Source: Prinia subflava (Eukaryota > Chordata > Aves > Passeriformes > Cisticolidae). From it: a DNA stretch of 64,000 nucleotides. Both the position numbers and the translations under genes were made by a program. Where the stretch lies: NCBI RefSeq assembly GCF_021018805.1, contig NC_086251.1, positions 15,791,098 to 15,855,097 on the forward strand, read 5' to 3'. The notes under the pieces are model-generated. The model saw nothing but the letters and a program-made list of their open reading frames with translations. It ran no database searches and was not told where the DNA came from. This document shows positions 34,251-47,100 of the stretch, one piece after another. Numbering within the stretch: position 1 is the stretch's first letter; the number at the start of each line of letters is the position of its first letter.

Positions 34251-37200
34251 ACTCACCAGGGAGTATAAAATAATTTTTAAGCCACATTGTCACCTATTGC
34301 TACAGAATAAAATTAAAATGGTTTTCCAATGTCTTCCGCTCCTGTAGCTGCTCAGAAATGTTACTTTTGACAATTATTTTTGGAACAGAGTGAGCCAAAA
34401 CACAAACCAAAGCTCTTTACCTAAAATGAAAGGATGGGATTTTATCTGACTCTCAGAGGATGGAGAAGAATCAAGTATCTTTTCCTCCCACACACAGTGT
34501 CTAATACTGAAGACCACACAATCTCTTTTGGTGTAGAGTGGTGAAATTCCCAGTGGAAGGGTCTTCATGTTTTGGTTTATTCCATTGTTTTTTAAACATG
34601 GGGGATTTTTAGCCATGTGTTTCCAAGTAACCTGTGTTGGAACAAGGTTTTTTAGGGAAAAGATAGAATGAAGGATGCCAAAACAGTTGGATGAGCTGTA
34701 TAGAATGTAAAGCTCTAAAACAGAACCTGCTGAGACAAAAAATAACTCAAACTCTTTTAACACAGAACAAACTAAATTTCAGACCCATTTTCCACAAGCC
34801 ACATGGCCAAGCCTCTGCTCCAGGGAAACCAGTGGCCTCACATCTATCTCTGTGGTGTCATGTGGGCCCCGGTCTACAGGATGGGGATTCAGGGAAAGGG
34901 ACGATGAGGAGGCAGTGCCAGAAAACACCTAGGATGGGGATAACAAGGCATGGGTGGAGCAGAAGCATGGCTGGGGTACACTGGAACAGTAGAGGACACA
35001 AAATTCTACTGGTGTGCACCAAGGGAGGGAGAGAAGGGAACAGGCCTCAACATTTATATCCTGCGCATTCCTTCAGAGGCTGCCTGCCCCCAAAACATCT
35101 CTGCAGTCAGCAAACACCCACAAAACTCATCCAGTAACATCCTATCCCTCCCCTCAGTTCATTTACAGATGCTAATAATAATCTCCTGTGCCCCAGGTCA
35201 ATGTGGGATCTAAAATTGCCCCAGACCTGCTGAAGAGTCAGTAGGTTTCATTCACATCATCACAGGACTACTCACTCTCCCCTACCAGATTTGCTTTAGC
35301 CTACTTGACACTCCCTGTCACACACATTACACCTGTATTACACAGAGAAGGGGGATTGGGAAAATCCCCTCAAGCTGTCTGTACTATTTCAGCCCAGATC
35401 TTTTGCTCCCAGTGCATTTTCACAGCCATGCGCACCATTTCTTCCCCCAGGACACACAGCACCCCGTTCACCCAGTGCTTTGCCTTACAGAATGAATCGG
35501 GCTGTGCAGCAAAGGTAAAACTTCTGGATAAACTCCTGCCAGAGAAAGCAAAGCAAGGCGCTAAAGGATGCTTTCATGTTTAAACCAATGCCAAGGCTTG
35601 AATGCAGGCTTTTATTCTTCAGAGAGCAGTTGGCTACTCCTGACCTGTTCCTGCAACAGAGGCTTTGTGCAGTCTGGGGCCAGGTGCTTCCAGTTTTCAT
35701 AAGCAGCCACTAATTGTGCCCAGGTTTGTTGGGCAGCTGATACGAGCTGCTGGGGTCTGACTTGTGAAAGTGCTGAGCATCTGCAGCTGCAGCCAGGGTC
35801 ACAGTGCCTGGCTCTGCATGTGGTTTTGGCCAGACGAAGCTCATGGTTTGAAAAGGAACAGCCATGGGGTACCTTGGACCAACACTCCAAATTAATTATT
35901 AGCTCCCATCTCTTTTTATTTGTCTCCCCATCATTAAACAGGGATAATAACACTCGTCACTTATATTTTGATCCGTTAATGTTTGGAAAGTGCTGGGTTA
36001 CTACCGTGAGCAGCACTGTATAAATCTGGTGGGGACATTAATAATGTCTTTGAGCGGGGTTTGAATAGTGCCCAGTTAATAAGACGTAGCACCGTCCATT
36101 GAACGTCGAGAAAAACAAAATTGAGCAACTGCTCATTAAAGCGAGCACCGTTCTCTCTGTGCACTCAATGCGATCATTTAATTAAAAGATTTTATCATCA
36201 TGCACAGACACAAGGGGGCAGAGCCAAGGCCCCGTCTTCCCTCATCCTCGCCTGCTCCGCATCAATCACACCTGAGAATTTCTTGGATGTAACCTACAAT
36301 AAGAACCTAAAAAGCATTCAATTTTTTTTCCCAAGCCCTTGCACTAACTTTGACAAGCCTTTTCAGGTTTTTCTTTCCTCGCCAGATCCTTTTTCCCCTG
36401 CTTGCCACCCCTCGGTCCCACCCTCGCCCTGCTGACCGCTTGCCGGACCCCTGCAGATGCAGCCACTCAGCCCCAGCCTGTGGTCTCCACCGTCCTTGAC
36501 ACCACAGCAAGCCCGGGAAATCACCTCTGTGCCTGGCTATGAGGCGGGGGGAAGGAGAAGAGTTTTTCAGAGCTGAAAGTTGCTTTGTTTGGGGCTCTTT
36601 TTGAATGATTTTGGATTAGAGCAACATGAGCATGCAGTTCCTCTTGCACTCCGTTCTCTGCGGGGGCTGGTGGCAACAAACGTGCAAACCAGCCACCTCA
36701 AAAACCAACAAATGAAACCAAACCCACCTTTCTCTAAGAATACATCCCCACCACTGCGTGTGTTTTTACATGAAAGTTCTGAGGAAAAGTCCCTGTTTGG
36801 GTCACATCAAGCAGCCTTAAACGTACTGGGAACTGAGGTTTAGAGCAATTTATTCTGGAAAACAATGAGCACGAATTAAGTTGTTTTCATACATTTGGTA
36901 ATTGGTTTAGCAAAGCCAGCTTTTCTTAGGACCTTCACTCAAGATGTTTTCAAACACGGATCTAGTTAACATCACTTCAGTTTTGCCGGTGCAGTACAGC
37001 ATTCCATCTGCTGACTGGAGGTCCCAAAAGCTTTGGATTTTTTGTTTGTTTGTTTTTGGTTTTGTTTTTCTCTCACCCAGATGAGTGAGCAGCACTGAGA
37101 ATACCGGCCCCTGGTTCTCTATTTTATTCTGCACATCAGGAAGCAAAACCTGTTTCTTTTTCCTGAACTGAGGGACTCCAGGCACATATCCCTTCAAAGG

Positions 37201-39210
37201 AGGAAGCCCAACTTTTATGCCAAGAGCAAATTTGTAGGATCTGCTATGACCACGCTTTTCTGGTTGCAGAGCTGTAGGAGAGGGCGGTACCCACACCTCT
37301 GCCGTCCTAGACTCTCACCCCTCCTCTCCAGAACGTGCAGGATTTCCACACCACCCTCTGCAGCACGGGTGAGGAGCCCCGGGATGTTGCAGGGGAACAC
37401 ACATTTAATTTGGATTGAGATGGTAAAAGGCATCTGCCAAATTGCAATTCCCCCTCCAGCGCCCAGTCCGTGAGCGGTGGGGCAGGGCAGGGGGAGAGGG
37501 GGACACCCCGCAGCACCAGCACCACTGCCGGGCTGGGCGCTCCCGGAGAAAGCGGCAGGCACAGCCTTTCTGCTGCGGAAATAAAACAAAAGCAGCCGCC
37601 CGTGTTTGCTCTCGGGTGCGCAGCACAGCCCCGAGCAGCAGCAGTCACCTCTGCGGGGGGATACAACAGCAGATTTGGGGATCATTTCCATAACAATTGC
37701 TGTTAGCAAACACCCATAAAACACAGCGGGCGAGGACACCTTCTCAGAAGGAGTTAGCTGCAAATTAAAAGACGTGCTTGTTGGTTTGGCTTTTGTGCCT
37801 GTCTGCAGGATTTCGAGGACTTGGCGCAAAAATTCTCTTCGACCGCACTAGATTAAAAGTAATAACCCCAATTTCATTTGAAAGCTGTGAAGAAGCAGAG
37901 AGAAAATACAGAATTTATATATGAAGCTTGATCAAAGCTCACTGAACTGTTCTATCAGAGGAAGGACAGCGGGGTGGGGGGGTTGGAGGGGGAGGAAAAC
38001 AAAAAGGGAAAAGAATAAAACTTTCCCAATTATCATATTTCCCTGAAATTCAGCTATGCAGAACCGGAATAATTGCAGACTTAGCAGAAATATTGTAAGA
38101 TATCGGCACGGAAGGGGCTTTTTTCTTGACCCTGCGGACTATAATGGGAGATAAAGAGATTGACCATTTTGGGAGGAGGATGCCTTCATTTCTCGACGTG
38201 ACTGTAGATTATTTCGGCTTCAGGAGACAAGAATGTCCCTTTAACATCTGACCTGGCCTTTATTTAAGAGCAGCACTTCACGGTTCAGGAAAGACAGACA
38301 ATTTTCTAATTCCCAGCTCTGCTGGAGGCTGAGGCAGCAACTTCCAGACAGGACACCTGCTAACACTAGAGAAATGGCATTATTATGTCTACAAGTTTAC
38401 AAATCTGAGGATCAAAAAGCCTTTGCTTCTGCTGCTACTCCACAGGCCAAGGACGACGACTTCTTCAAAACAGAGTTTCACAGAGTTTTTTTCTTCCCCC
38501 CTCCAAGAAATGGTTTCTTTTCACTTTGAGCAGATCGGTTTCCACGTGAAAAAGTCAATAGTCAAAGAGTTTCCTAAGTTTCATTGGTGTGTAGCAGAAA
38601 GGGGATTAGACCTGGGGCCTTTTTACTGGCAAGCCTTTAAGCAAATAAATGTTCTTGAATTCTTAGAGAAACAAACCTAACTTAAACAAAAATCCAGAAT
38701 ATATGGGATTTGCCCCTCCCCAACACAGATGTAAGAGAGAGAGAGAAATAGTTACTAAAGATTTAAGGGATAATAGAGTTCAATCTTTTTCTCCTGTAAT
38801 TTTGCTTTTATTTTTGCTAGTTAACCCAAAGAGAATGGCTGCCTCCATACATTCACAACGAGCTATTAACAGTAACTAGTATAGTGCAAGATCAGAAATA
38901 ATAGAATCATTGGGGTAATGCAATGTAATAAATAAATATTAGAATAATGCAATAATTAATTCTTAACAGATCAGTTGTGACTTCCCAGCAATAAGAGAGG
39001 CAAAAAGCAGATGGCATGCACATTCCCCACCTTTCTTCAGAACCCTACCTGGTAGGCAAAGGCACTGCTTAATTACTTCCCACCTACAAGTCCTAAAGCT
39101 GAAGCTGTGGTTTTTCTCTTGGGGCACAGTCAGTCACAGATGACAATGATTTTTTTAAAGGGTGTTTCTCTTAAACTGCAAAAATCAGAATAGATGGGTC
39201 ATTCAAAACC

Positions 39211-39262
39211 CAAATATTCAAAATGTGTGTATGTGTGTACATGTATCTATCTATCTGTACTG
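39211..39262. repeat. TG/ATCT simple repeat
   Basis: Short TGTGTA units are followed by ATCT units. This is an ordinary degenerate microsatellite. Confidence 0.75.
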
Positions 39263-40850
39263 ACAGCCAACTGCTGCTGCAGAGCTGCTCCCCCAGCTTG
39301 CAGACACAGATCCAGGTGTCTGTGCCAGCCGTTTTCCAGCCATGGGTAACACCTGGGTCAGTGTTCGCAGCGTTTCTGGCTTTAATTAAGCCAGAAAACT
39401 AAGGAGAGCTCAAGCAATGCAGTTGATTAACGTGATCCAACATCAGTGAGCAAACGCCAGCAGCTTGCTGTAACAAAAAAAATCATTTGGGAAAAACCAA
39501 GTGTAGGTTTGTGACTGCACAGAAAATGATAAGCTGTGTGTTAAATCTGCTTCTCTGCCCCATTAAATAGCTTTAAAACTTTTCAGAAGTTAATTTCCTT
39601 TTCCTGCCGTGTACCTTTGTGAGCCCAGATTGCGATGCTCGCCTGCCAGGCTGCTCCAGCTGTGTGAAGGTGCCACCTCTGTGAGCCATCCTACAGCTCT
39701 GCCTCTGCACACCCCCAGCCCTGGTCCATCTGGAAGTCTTGGTGGTGCCTTAAACCACATCCAATCCTGCCGGCATCCAGGGCATATCCTTGGGCCTTTC
39801 CTGCTGCTGAGAGATTTGCCACAGAGCACAATTCCCAACCCAGTGCCACCCAAAATGCAGAAGTGCCTTAAAATTCTTGTCTGGCTGACCTGCCTTGAAC
39901 AAGGCTCCTTCTCACTGAAAATTCAGGAGCCAACCCCACCCCTACCCGAGGGGCAGAATCACCCAGCTGTTGGTGAAGAAGAGCAGCATTCCCCCCAGGT
40001 TACCTGTGCCCACAAAATACCCACAGAAGGGGCAGCCCAGGGCTCACCCCGTGCAGCAGCAGCCGGCTGTGTGAGAAGGGCTCTGGGTTTCACCCTGGGC
40101 AGGTGCTGCTGTGTAGCTGCCTTTAAGGTGAGGAGAAAAAACCCACTTTTGCTCCTTTTCCTCTCTTTTCCTTGTTGAGAGCAGGCGTTTCAGCGCGACT
40201 GTTCTGAAGGCATTGCAAAGGTCACAGACCCCATTTGAGGACAAGTTCATCCTACTAAAGCTGAGTGACGCTCCCGAAGAAGAGGGCACACCTCTCCCAG
40301 CGTCTCTTGCCGCCCTGTTTCGGTGGCTCTGCGGTCCCCCCGGCACGTTTGGGAGTAGCTGGGTTCCCCCGGGGTTTTGCAGGCTGTGGTGCCCCCGGCT
40401 GCCCTCCGGGACCCCGCATTCCCATTCCCATCCCCACCCCATCCCCATCCTCATCCTCACGGACTCGGACCTGCGGGGCACCCGCTCCCACCTCCCGTCA
40501 GGACCAACGCTCGCCCTGTCGAAAGGAAGTTTGGAAAAGCGAGAAAACATTTATTTTCACGGCAAATCCAGCCTTGTGACCCCACCGACGGCAAGATGCT
40601 CAGGAAAGAGAAGAATTTGCCTTTTTCCTGGGAGGAAAGCGGCAGGGAAAGAGGAGAGCTTTAAAGGGAGGGAGGGACGAGGCCGAGCTCATGCACGGAT
40701 TTTAATCTGATCACTTCCCTGTCAAGCTAATCCCTGCCTGACTCAGATCGGACTTTTAGAAACGTGCCTGGAAACCAAAAAGCAAACCTCATTTGAATGA
40801 AGCACACACTCCGCAGCCCCCATCTGCAAAGGGCTGCAATTAAATGCAAA

Positions 40851-40919
40851 AAGAAAAAAAAAAGGGGGGGGGGGGGGGGAAGAAAAAAGAAAAAGGGGGC
40901 GGGGGGGGAGAAGAGAGAA
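40851..40919 (+). repeat. Homopurine A/G tract
   Basis: The plus strand is almost entirely purine for about 70 bases and includes G16 at 40864-40879 plus G5CG8 at 40895-40908. Such tracts can adopt triplex or quadruplex structures and are prone to assembly error. Confidence 0.9.
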
Positions 40920-41676
40920 AATTAGCATTTTCCGCGGCCATCTGGCATGAGGAGCAGGCGATGGGGAACAAAAGGAGATTTAGGCAAAGGGGAGAGGCGA
41001 GTGTGCCATGGCATTGACCTGCAAATGAGCCTTTGTGAGCGAATTAAAGCTTCCCGGACCCCCCGGGACACCCCAAAACAGGCACCATTACAAACCATCC
41101 GGACAAAAACCCACTCATCAAAATTGTCTGCGTTTGAAGGGAGGGGGGAGAGGCCATTTAAATCTGCACCTTCCCTGCCCCCACCCGCAGTAATAGGCTG
41201 TTAATAGGGGCCTGCCGGGGGGAGCCGCCCCCCTGCACCCCGACCCTACGCCCCGCTCTGACGGTGTAACGGGGGGGACACCTCAGAAACGTGGCTTGTC
41301 CATAAAACACACCCTACACGTTATTTACAGCCCTAATCCTAAACAATAGGGAAGAAATAATAAAAAAGAGGGGGGACATTTGGTGATATATCAGCTTCCA
41401 GATGCTGTTTATTTAATTCGAGGGGAAGGGGGGTGTAGGGTTGTTCCAAAGTAGATTTCTAAAGCAATTATTATTTTTTTTTATGAAGATGATAAAGAGG
41501 AAAGGGATAATCAGTGATGCCGTGACCCCAAAAGAGATGGAAACCTGTGCGGGTTAGAGTTTTTGTCTCCTACTCCCCCTTCCCCCATGACTCTTGCCTT
41601 TAAACTGGGAAAGCTTGAGGATTTGGAAGTGAAAGCAAAGATTTTGGCCTGGGGTAGATAGCTGAAAAGGGAGGGC

Positions 41677-41695
41677 GGGGGGGGGGGGGGGGGGG
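41677..41695 (+). repeat. Poly(G) tract, G19
   Basis: Nineteen consecutive G residues lie in a G-rich context. The true length may differ because homopolymers are error-prone. Confidence 0.9.
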
Positions 41696-41910
41696 TGGGA
41701 AGCCATCTCCCCCCATCCCCTCTCGAGAAAGGGAAAAAAGGACTAAAGTCGGGGGCCAGCTGGGGGAAACTTGTAAATGAAACGTGTTTCTTTTATGGTG
41801 CTCCCCCCCGGGGGACAGCCCCATTATAACCCACCAGCCAGATAGACTCAGCTGCCGCCCCCGGCCCGCCGCAGGTACGGGGGGCGGAACGGCCCGGGGG
41901 GCCGCGGCCG

Positions 41911-42028
41911 GCGAGACCATGCGGGACCCTGCGAGACCCTGCGGGACCCTGCGAGACCCTGCGGGACCCTGCGGGACCCTGCGCCGGCGGGACCCTGCGG
42001 GACCCTGCGAGACCTGCGGGACCCTGCG
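41911..42028 (+). repeat. 10 bp GC-rich tandem repeat
   Basis: The unit GCGGGACCCT alternates with GCGAGACCCT in exact 10-base register for seven units (41911-41980, the first ending CAT instead of CCT). It then continues with insertions of GCGCCG and a one-base loss to about 42028. Confidence 0.93.
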
Positions 42029-42049
42029 CCGGGGCTGCGGGGCACGGCC

Positions 42050-42190
42050 GGGTGGGCGTGCGGGGCTGGGCATGCATGTGTGTGACAGCATGCACGGCTG
42101 TGCATGCACGGCTGTGGATGCATGGCCGGGTGGGCATGCATGTGTGTGCGAGCATGCAGGGCTGTGCATGCAGGGCTGTGCGCGTGCCCG
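42050..42190 (+). repeat. 64 bp-period tandem repeat with GCATGC words
   Basis: GGGCATGCATGTGTGTG occurs at 42068-42084 and at 42132-42148, a spacing of 64 bases. Inside each unit a shorter word, GCATGCACGGCTGTG or GCATGCAGGGCTGTG, is itself doubled. The GCATGC palindromes alternate purine and pyrimidine and could favour Z-DNA. Confidence 0.88.
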
Positions 42191-43110
42191 CGGCCCGCTG
42201 CAGGTGAGCGCGCTCCCCGCGGGCAGAGCGGGAGCGGCGCTCGCAGCCCCCCAGGTGCCGCTCCCCCGGGGTTTGTTTGCAGTCAATATTCATGTGTTTC
42301 TGTCACCGGGGCGGCTCTTTTCACAGTGATCAGCCGGGCAGAAGGCTGAATGACAGGAGACTCGTGGCTCGGCTGCCTGGGGAGGGGGAGGGATGGATTC
42401 CAGCCGCCCGGCCCGCTGCCCTTGCGGGGTTTTGGGGGGACCCAGCCCCCGGGGAGGAGTTGCCCGGCTGGGGCCGTGGTCCTGTCCTGGGTCGGCACAA
42501 GGCAGCGGCGCTGGGCACCGGGCGCCTCCCGCTGCCAGCAAACAGCTGTGGCCTCGGGGGACCCCCACCCCAAACACACAGACGTACACACACACGGCCT
42601 GCGGGCCGGCGGGGCCGTGGGCCCGGTTGGCCACCCCCCACCCGTGACCAGGGGGTGACGCGTGGGTCCCCAGGCACGGGGCCCTCCGGGGTGGCAGGAG
42701 CCTCCCGGGGTCCCGCGGAGCCGAGGGAAACCCCAGGATGGCCGTGAGCAGGCCGGCCTGAGCTGGTGGGGTGGCACCAGGGCCGCAGGGTGGGCTACCA
42801 AAACATCTTCGATTTTTCTGCACGGCGAGAACACGAGACAAGCAGCAGCCTGCGCCTCAGCCCCGCGATGCTCAGGGCTCCGCAGGGCTGTGCGCGGCAC
42901 GGCTGCCTCGGGGTTCCCAGCTCTCCTGGCCCCCAGGGGAAATTCCAGGCTGTGCTGGCAGCGAGGGGCGAGGGCAGAGCCGTGCGCCCGGCTGGGCACG
43001 GCGGGGGCTGCTCACCGGAGCGGGGTGCGGGAGCCCCGCCTTGCAGGAGCTGCGTTTTGTTCCCTCCCGCTTGCCCAGACGCCTTCCCCTCGCCTCACAG
43101 CGCTGCTCTC

Positions 43111-46100
43111 TGTGTGCGTGTTTTGTTTTGTTATTTTTAAAAGTCCACAAACTCGTGATTTTCTGTGCGACTTGTGGGGAGCGAATAATTTTGAGGGAGC
43201 GCCCTTCTCATTGAAACCGGAGGTGAATGAATTATGAACAGGCGAAAATTGGAACAATGTCCCTGAGCGAGTGTTTTCTAGAGAGTTACTATTCCAGGCT
43301 TTGAAATCAATTGATACATAATTAGATTCCTCAAGAGAGGACAAACAAGGGCTGCCATTCACTCCCTCCTTCTCCCACATGCATCCCAAAGAGAGACCGG
43401 AGGCTTTAGCAGAAACCAGACAGCCAGCATTCTCCAGCACTAAAAACATATTCTGGCTTTGGGTGTTCATTTAACAAACAGATCCTTGAACCTTGCTTCT
43501 GTTTTCAGTTTATTTCGACCATGTTTCTTTGTGTTCAGTTCATTAAAACATGTCTCTTTTGAGATCTATTTTTACATTTCAAGAATCCAGTATTGTACTT
43601 CTGTGGTGGCAGATGGCCCTAGACATCCAAGCATAAGCTCTTTCTTGCTTTTTTCCCCCTTTTTCTTAGGTCCTTTCTGCGCTGCACTTGAAGCTGTGAG
43701 CAGCAACCATCCCTTTTTGCAAGGTCTGGGGCCGGCTCTCGATTCAGCACAGGGTTCTAACATGTTACAGTCCCTGCTGTGCCCTCGAGGTGTATTTTAA
43801 GCACAGCGGATGCTACAGTCTGTAAAATAAGAGCCCTCCTCAGCTGGATAGATCCTCGTCACACGGGTGGCATGCAGGCCAATTTTGCATCTTTGCCTTG
43901 TATTTGCCTCATGTTAATATTTTTTGGTCTCCCAGATGAATTTATTAGTGGTTAAGGTTGAGTTTCATTCTTGAGGGAGGCAGAAAATACGGATTTGGGT
44001 TTATAAAAGACAGGAAAAAGCATGTGATGATTAGAAAAAAAACCCGTAAAGGTTATTGAACAAAGCAGCAGCACCTCTGGCCAAGTGGGCCACCTGACTG
44101 AAGGCAATGGCTTGGCTCCTCTGGCTACCCTTGGGATTGATGTACTAGCCACAACCACTTCCAAACCTGGTACCAACACGGATCAGAGTTCTGCAGCCAT
44201 GAGCATAATTTTTGTCACATATCAATAGAACTAAAAAGACCTGTACAAGCAACAAGAAAAGCCTGCCTGAACTGCTCCAGACCCATTTCTGAGGTAAGGC
44301 AGCAATACTATAGCCTATAGTAAGCGGAGTGTCTTGAAAACATTACAAACAGAATGACAAATTCCTACATCTTATTAAGTCATGGGATCTTTAGGAGAGG
44401 GTAAGGTAAATCTGACTTATGTATTATTTGGAAGCATAGGCACAGGTAAATCTATGTCCTCATTAGTAAAAGGATAAAAAGGCTGAGAGGTTTTCATCCA
44501 AAGATATTTGTTGGGATAATAACCAAGCAGAAGTGCTCAAACATATATCTAAGAGGAGGCCATTTTTTCTGTTTGTGTAAAAGGTATCTATTTATGTCTC
44601 CATGTGTGTGTGGCTATTTCAGTACCTGATTTTCTGTGGTTCACTGTCTTACCTGAGTTAACCAACAGGATAGGGGCAGAGCCAGCTGGAAGATCTTGGT
44701 CACTGCAGGCAAGAAAACCTTTTGCTGCTCCACGGTCACTGCACAAACACGCTTACAGTCTGCTCCCTGATGGGAAAAGGGACAATTCCAGAAGCACACA
44801 GTGCTCCCCACCTCTGCATGGCCATGCTCTTCCCTGGTGCCCGCTCCTGTATCCCAGCCCTGGCCACAGCAGCCGCGCTGCCCTGGAAGAGGTGAACAGA
44901 CTGCAGGCTGCTGTGCTGCCTCAAGCAGGCCCTTGCTCGGAGTGATTGCCCGCCTTGTGTCCTGAGACAGCCCTGCCTACTGCAAACTCTGAACAATAAT
45001 ATGGATTTGACCGAGCCTTAAAGTTTTTTCTCCACCCTCCAGCTGTAGCACAGAAATCCCAGCATACATATTTATGCCTTCCTGGTGGATTTGGACGGGA
45101 GATTAATACACATACAGCTCAGTGGAACAAGGCTCCACCACCGCTGCAATTCCTCTTGTGTTGCTAACCCCAGCCACAGCATGGAGTGAGTGCAGCTGGG
45201 ACCACCAGGGACTCCTGGCTGAGGATATGAAATGCTTTGGCCCCACCAGGGAAATATAAGAGAGGATGGCACAATCTGTGACTGCACAGATTGTACTGGC
45301 AATCACAGACTCCTCCAGGATGAGCCTGTTTCAGGTTTGCCTTGTGTCAGCCTCCAAAGGAGCCCCAGGTTTCTGAGAGTGCACAGGAGAGGAATAACAC
45401 AAGCTTCTGCCTTTCCCCTTCACATGGATCCTCTCTGCTTTCTTCTGATGGGACTCTACTCAGAAATGAGAAGTGGTAGGGAAAGTCACTGTGTTGGAAG
45501 GTATTGCCACCTCCCCAAACACCAGGACTTGTGCAGGCCAGAGACTGTTCTTTTTACCTCCTTTTGAGGGTCTCCTCCCTCCAGATTCAGAAGGTGCAGT
45601 CGAAGACAGTTTGGGAGTGGAACGACTCACAGCCTGGATGGAGGGGAAACCTTGGCAGCTGCAAGCCAAGTCTTAGAGGGGTCAGAGAAAGACAGTAAGA
45701 ACAAAAAAGTAGAGAGCAGGAAACATTTACAGGGCAAGGAGTGTTTGGGACTTGTCAGGAAAAGGAAGAAGAAGAAAAAAGCTCTGCAGATCAAAGCTTG
45801 ATTAGTCTTAATCCTCCACAAAAATGCCCAGTCCTTCCAACATTTGCTTTTTCCCCCCTTCCCCATCATGCCTGCTATTGCTTGCCTTGGTGATTTGCTT
45901 GAAAATGTATTAGACAACTCCAGATCTTTCACTGTTAGAAGCATGAAAATAGAGGATAGGTACTATTATCCACTAAGCAACACTCTCACAGTTAGCACAG
46001 TCCTCTAGAGAGACCTGCCAGATAATGGCTTTTGAGAGGAGCTTAGAGACATCTGGAGTAGCCATTTTCCCTCTTTGTACATGGAAAATAAAGATTAGCT

Positions 46101-46799
46101 AAGGCATGGGGAGGGGGGGCTAAGAATATAATGAAGGGCAATGGATAAACCAATGTCACATCGCCCATCTGTGTGACTGGCTTCAGGTCTACTCCTGCAA
46201 AAAGGTTTGTGCACGCTCCCCTGAAATCCATGGATTTCTGTGCAGGTGGAAGAGCTCCCCGTTGGTTTGTGAGTCTGGGGTCTCACATCACAGGCTCTTT
46301 GGGGTGGATTTTGTCTATAAAGCAGCTGGTGCTTTCTGAGTGGCAGATGCAGAAATAAATTTCTTTTTCTTTTTATGACTAAGTCTTTTCAAGAGTTTTC
46401 TTTTCTTTGTACGACTTGGTTTTCTTTTTAAAATTTGATCATTTTCATGCAAAAGACTTATTCCAACCGATTCTACATCAAGGGCCACTAGAGTTTGGGA
46501 CCGAGCTCGGTTGTCACTCTCTGGCTGCATATCCCTTCAGAGATGCTGATCAGTGAAAGCTCCAGCGCTTGTAATCAGAGATGCTCACGAGGGCTGCAGA
46601 GGTGATAGTCACATTTAAAGCATCAATGGCATCCTGGGGGTGACATTCCGAGATATGGTGTCTGCTTAAAAAGGTATTTGTGGATTTCGTAGTGTGGTTA
46701 GAGAAGAGATGCTCTGGAGGACAAAGCCAAACCCCACAACCCTTAGGGCGCGGGTTCAGCCCCGCAGCAGGAACTGCCCAGACCTCCTTGAAACAATGG
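43111..46799. other. Gene-free region
   Basis: No exon or repeat family was recognised. The interval 43140-43330 is a good candidate for a conserved element: it is AT-rich, non-repetitive and full of homeodomain-like TAAT/ATTA words. The rest is unremarkable. Confidence 0.5.
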
Positions 46800-47100
46800 G
46801 AAAATCACATTGGCGCGGGCTGCGGCCGGGCTGGGGAAAGGGCGAGCTTTGGGAAATTCCTTCCTTTCCTCCGAGACCCCCAGCCCCCGCGGAGAGCGGG
46901 GCCGCAGCAGCGCCGCGTCGTGTGCGCTCCCTCTGCTGGCCCCGCCGCGCCCCGCACGCCGGGCGGGGCCGACCCGCCCCGAGCGCAGCGAGCGCCCGGG
47001 CAGCTCCGCCGGCAAGGGCGAGCACCGCCAGCTGCGGCTGGAGCGGAGAGCGCGACAGCCCAAGGCGGAGGAGGATGGGAGCCGTGGGGACGCACTCCCT
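46800..47100. promoter_or_regulatory. Short orphan CpG-rich block
   Basis: About 300 bases of CpG-rich sequence lie alone in AT-rich surroundings, more than 15 kb from CDKN1C. Open frames run through it in several frames on both strands without recognisable domains. By its isolation it is a candidate promoter for a non-coding RNA in the CDKN1C-KCNQ1 interval. Confidence 0.45.

Larger units (their letters stand above)
31996..39600. other. Gene-free region right of CDKN1C, proximal part
   Basis: No exon was recognised on either strand. A short CpG-rich block lies at about 32.63-32.86 kb. Long AT-rich, non-repetitive stretches at 32.31-32.62, 32.86-33.15, 33.16-33.50, 35.98-36.21 and 37.84-38.28 kb have the texture of conserved regulatory elements. 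Simple repeats are an AG run at 33007-33027, an AT-rich duplication at 34.2 kb, a TTTG tract near 37.04 kb and a short GA run near 38.74 kb. KCNQ1, the expected neighbour in this direction, is not visible. Confidence 0.55.
39601..41860. other. Gene-free region with purine-rich tracts
   Basis: No coding exon was recognised. CpG is elevated at about 40.24-40.52 kb. A purine tract lies near 40.85-40.92 kb and a G19 run at 41677-41695. The stretches at 40.64-40.83, 40.92-41.20 and 41.38-41.56 kb are AT-rich, complex and candidate regulatory elements. Confidence 0.5.
41861..43110. promoter_or_regulatory. Large CpG-rich block (candidate CpG island)
   Basis: This is about 1.2 kb of high CpG density, including two tandem repeats in its left part and the AT-rich interval 42270-42360, which looks conserved (GTCAATATTCATGTGTTTC followed by a TGATCA-containing stretch). 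Overlapping open frames of up to 238 codons occur on both strands, but they lack domains and follow from GC richness. It could be the promoter of an unannotated non-coding RNA. Confidence 0.45.

Noticed and set aside
38893..38950. ATAGAATCATTGGGG-like words resembling the antisense end of CR1
   Set aside because: The match is limited to about 15 bases with no colinear continuation, too little to call an element.
41600..42999. Overlapping open frames of up to 238 codons on both strands
   Set aside because: They overlap in several frames within CpG-rich tandem repeats, show no recognisable domain, and are explained by base composition.
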